Of a stretch of DNA of 6,560 bases, positions 5,605 to 6,560 are shown piece after piece (positions within the stretch are counted from its first letter, which is position 1; every line of letters begins with the position of its first letter). Location of the stretch: assembly GCA_023389545.1 (NCBI GenBank), contig JAEWEI010000310.1, positions 1 through 6,560 of the forward strand, read 5' to 3'. Made by a program: the position numbers and the translations under genes. The notes below the pieces were generated by a model. The model had not been told where the DNA came from, did no database searches, and worked only from the letters and a program-made list of their open reading frames with translations. This stretch comes from Actinomycetes bacterium (GTDB lineage: Bacteria > Actinomycetota > Actinomycetes > Actinomycetales > Cellulomonadaceae).

Positions 5605-6060
5605 ATGCCCCACGTCACCAACCCGCACCGCGGGGTGCGGGTGTCCGCGCACGTCCTGTGCCTTGAGCGCGGACGGGCGCTCTTGACCCGCCGCCGGGGT
5701 CCGCAGGGCCTGGCCTGGACGCTCCCCGGTGGCGTCATCGGCTTCGCCGAGGCGCCCGCGGACGCGGCACGCCGCGAGGTGCTCCAGTCCACGGGCTTCG
5801 TGGTGGAGATCGGGTCGCTGCTCGGAGTCGACTCCTCGCGCGGTTCCGGCACGGCGCCTGTCGGCCGGCGGGGGCCCACAGACCTACACCTGCTGAAGGT
5901 CGTCTACGCGGGCCGGGTGATGGGCAACCTCGTGGTCGACGATGTCACCGCCTGGGGCACGGGCGCCGAGTGGGTGGACCTCGGCTCCTTGATGGACGGC
6001 CGGCGGGTGGAGCTGGTCGACACGGCGTTGGCCTGGGCCTGGAGCTCGGTTCCCGTCTGA
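5605..6060 (+). CDS. Nudix-fold protein with degenerate catalytic box
   Basis: The 151-residue protein starts at ATG 5605, with GGAGGAG (5592-5598) 6 bp upstream. The reading frame is open further upstream, but no comparable ribosome site precedes those starts. Length and layout fit one Nudix domain: W-T-LPGG at 38-43 leads into the Nudix box at 43-65. The consensus is G-x5-E-x7-RE-U-x-EE-x-G-U. Here G43, E49, R57, E58 and G64 are kept, but the EE pair is Q61 and S62. Those glutamates normally bind the catalytic metal, so hydrolysis of nucleoside diphosphate derivatives may be lost or altered; a ligand-binding role is possible. The substrate cannot be predicted. It appears to be transcribed alone and converges on the DUF5996 gene, with 12 bp between stops. 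The fold assignment is firm, the activity is not. Confidence 0.85.
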   Translation: MPHVTNPHRGVRVSAHVLCLERGRALLTRRRGPQGLAWTLPGGVIGFAEAPADAARREVLQSTGFVVEIGSLLGVDSSRGSGTAPVGRRGPTDLHLLKVVYAGRVMGNLVVDDVTAWGTGAEWVDLGSLMDGRRVELVDTALAWAWSSVPV

Positions 6061-6072
6061 GGCGCCGCCGGC

Positions 6073-6560
6073 TCAGCGGCCGCGCTCGTCCGCCCAGGTC
6101 GTCTCGAGCGCCTGCCGGTCCCAGCCGGCCAGATCGGCGGCCGCCCGGTACGTGCTGCCGTAGAACGAGAGCAGCGCGGCGGCGGGGTCCGGGGCGTCGC
6201 GCACCTCGCCGTACGGCAGCAGGAACTCGCCCGCCGACGTGTCGTAATGCGCGCCTGCGGGCTCCACAGGCTGGTCCGCGTATCCCGGCGGCTCGGGGTA
6301 GGTGTAGGCGTAGAACTGGCCCTCTTCGCCGCCTCCCGGCCAGAACCCCGCGTTGCTGTTCTGATGGGACTCCGCCTCCACCATGACCGACGCGGGCACG
6401 TGCAGCGGCGTGCCAGCCCAGGCGGGAGCCGGCCGCCCGGAGAAGACCGTGACCACCATGTCGAACCCGCCCCAGAAGAAGTTCACCGGGCTGGCCTTGC
6501 CGATAAACGGCGACCGGAACTCCGTCATGACGCGGTGCGCGCCGACGAGCTGGCGCCAGA
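6073..6560 (-). CDS. DUF5996 family protein, C-terminal half (partial)
   Basis: The gene runs leftward to a TGA at 6073-6075, and its 5' end lies beyond the window. The frame stays open from ATG 6528 to the edge, reading WRQLVGAHRV, and this joins the conserved block without a break, so ATG 6528 is an internal methionine rather than the start. Visible motifs are FRSPFIGKASPVNFFWGGFD, VFSGRPAP, AGFWPGG, YTYPEPPGY, EFLLPYGEVR and STYRAAADLAGWDR, which I recognise as the conserved C-terminal half of DUF5996. The family is usually near 300 residues; about 161 are visible. Its function is unknown. It has no signal peptide or membrane helix in the visible part and is probably cytoplasmic. It converges on the Nudix-like gene, so the two are not co-transcribed. 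Confidence 0.82.
   Translation of the reverse strand, partial: WRQLVGAHRVMTEFRSPFIGKASPVNFFWGGFDMVVTVFSGRPAPAWAGTPLHVPASVMVEAESHQNSNAGFWPGGGEEGQFYAYTYPEPPGYADQPVEPAGAHYDTSAGEFLLPYGEVRDAPDPAAALLSFYGSTYRAAADLAGWDRQALETTWADERGR

Noticed and set aside
6064..6080. Short inverted repeat between the convergent Nudix-like and DUF5996 genes as a two-way terminator
   Set aside because: Only 5 bp of stem with a 7-nt loop that includes the DUF5996 stop codon; too weak to claim in such GC-rich DNA.
1..6560. Search for mobile elements, CRISPR arrays, tRNA genes, toxin-antitoxin or defence modules
   Set aside because: No transposase, terminal inverted repeats, spaced direct repeats, tRNA-like folds or known defence motifs were recognised by reading; the window looks like an ordinary chromosomal region.

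Overview
The window is very GC-rich (about 70% or more, with G/C at nearly every third codon position) and its genes look like those of a high-GC actinobacterium. A Micrococcales lineage (Cellulomonas-like) is my best guess. That rests on protein resemblance, the ilvE-cimA pairing, TANNNT -10 boxes and apparent leaderless GTG starts; no marker gene fixes the taxon.

Layout from left to right. The window opens in the last 54 codons of ilvE (branched-chain aminotransferase), followed by a strong hairpin terminator. A 378-bp gap before cimA is the most interesting part. It holds a 13-bp tandem repeat, an extended -10 box, a 12-15 codon leader ORF ending Leu-Ile-Ile-Ala-stop, a perfect 10-bp hairpin, and then a textbook intrinsic terminator with seven Ts. 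This looks like a branched-chain amino acid attenuator. cimA (citramalate synthase, 542 aa) follows. It is the entry enzyme of the threonine-independent isoleucine route, so ilvE and cimA supply the last and first steps of one pathway.

Next are three co-oriented but apparently separately transcribed genes. The first is a single-pass membrane protein with a PknH-like extracellular domain and a good -35/-10 promoter. The second is lplA, a lipoate-protein ligase with its accessory domain at the N-terminus, probably translated from a leaderless mRNA. The third is a LytR-CpsA-Psr cell-wall ligase, also probably leaderless. A Nudix-like gene with its own extended -10 and strong Shine-Dalgarno follows; its Nudix box lacks the two catalytic glutamates. 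The right edge holds the C-terminal half of a convergent minus-strand DUF5996 gene that runs off the window.

No mobile element, CRISPR array, tRNA, rRNA or defence system is visible. I see no multi-gene novel system. The parts most worth attention are the cimA leader, the degenerate Nudix box, the run of -10-to-GTG leaderless starts, and the orphan PknH-like sensor domain.
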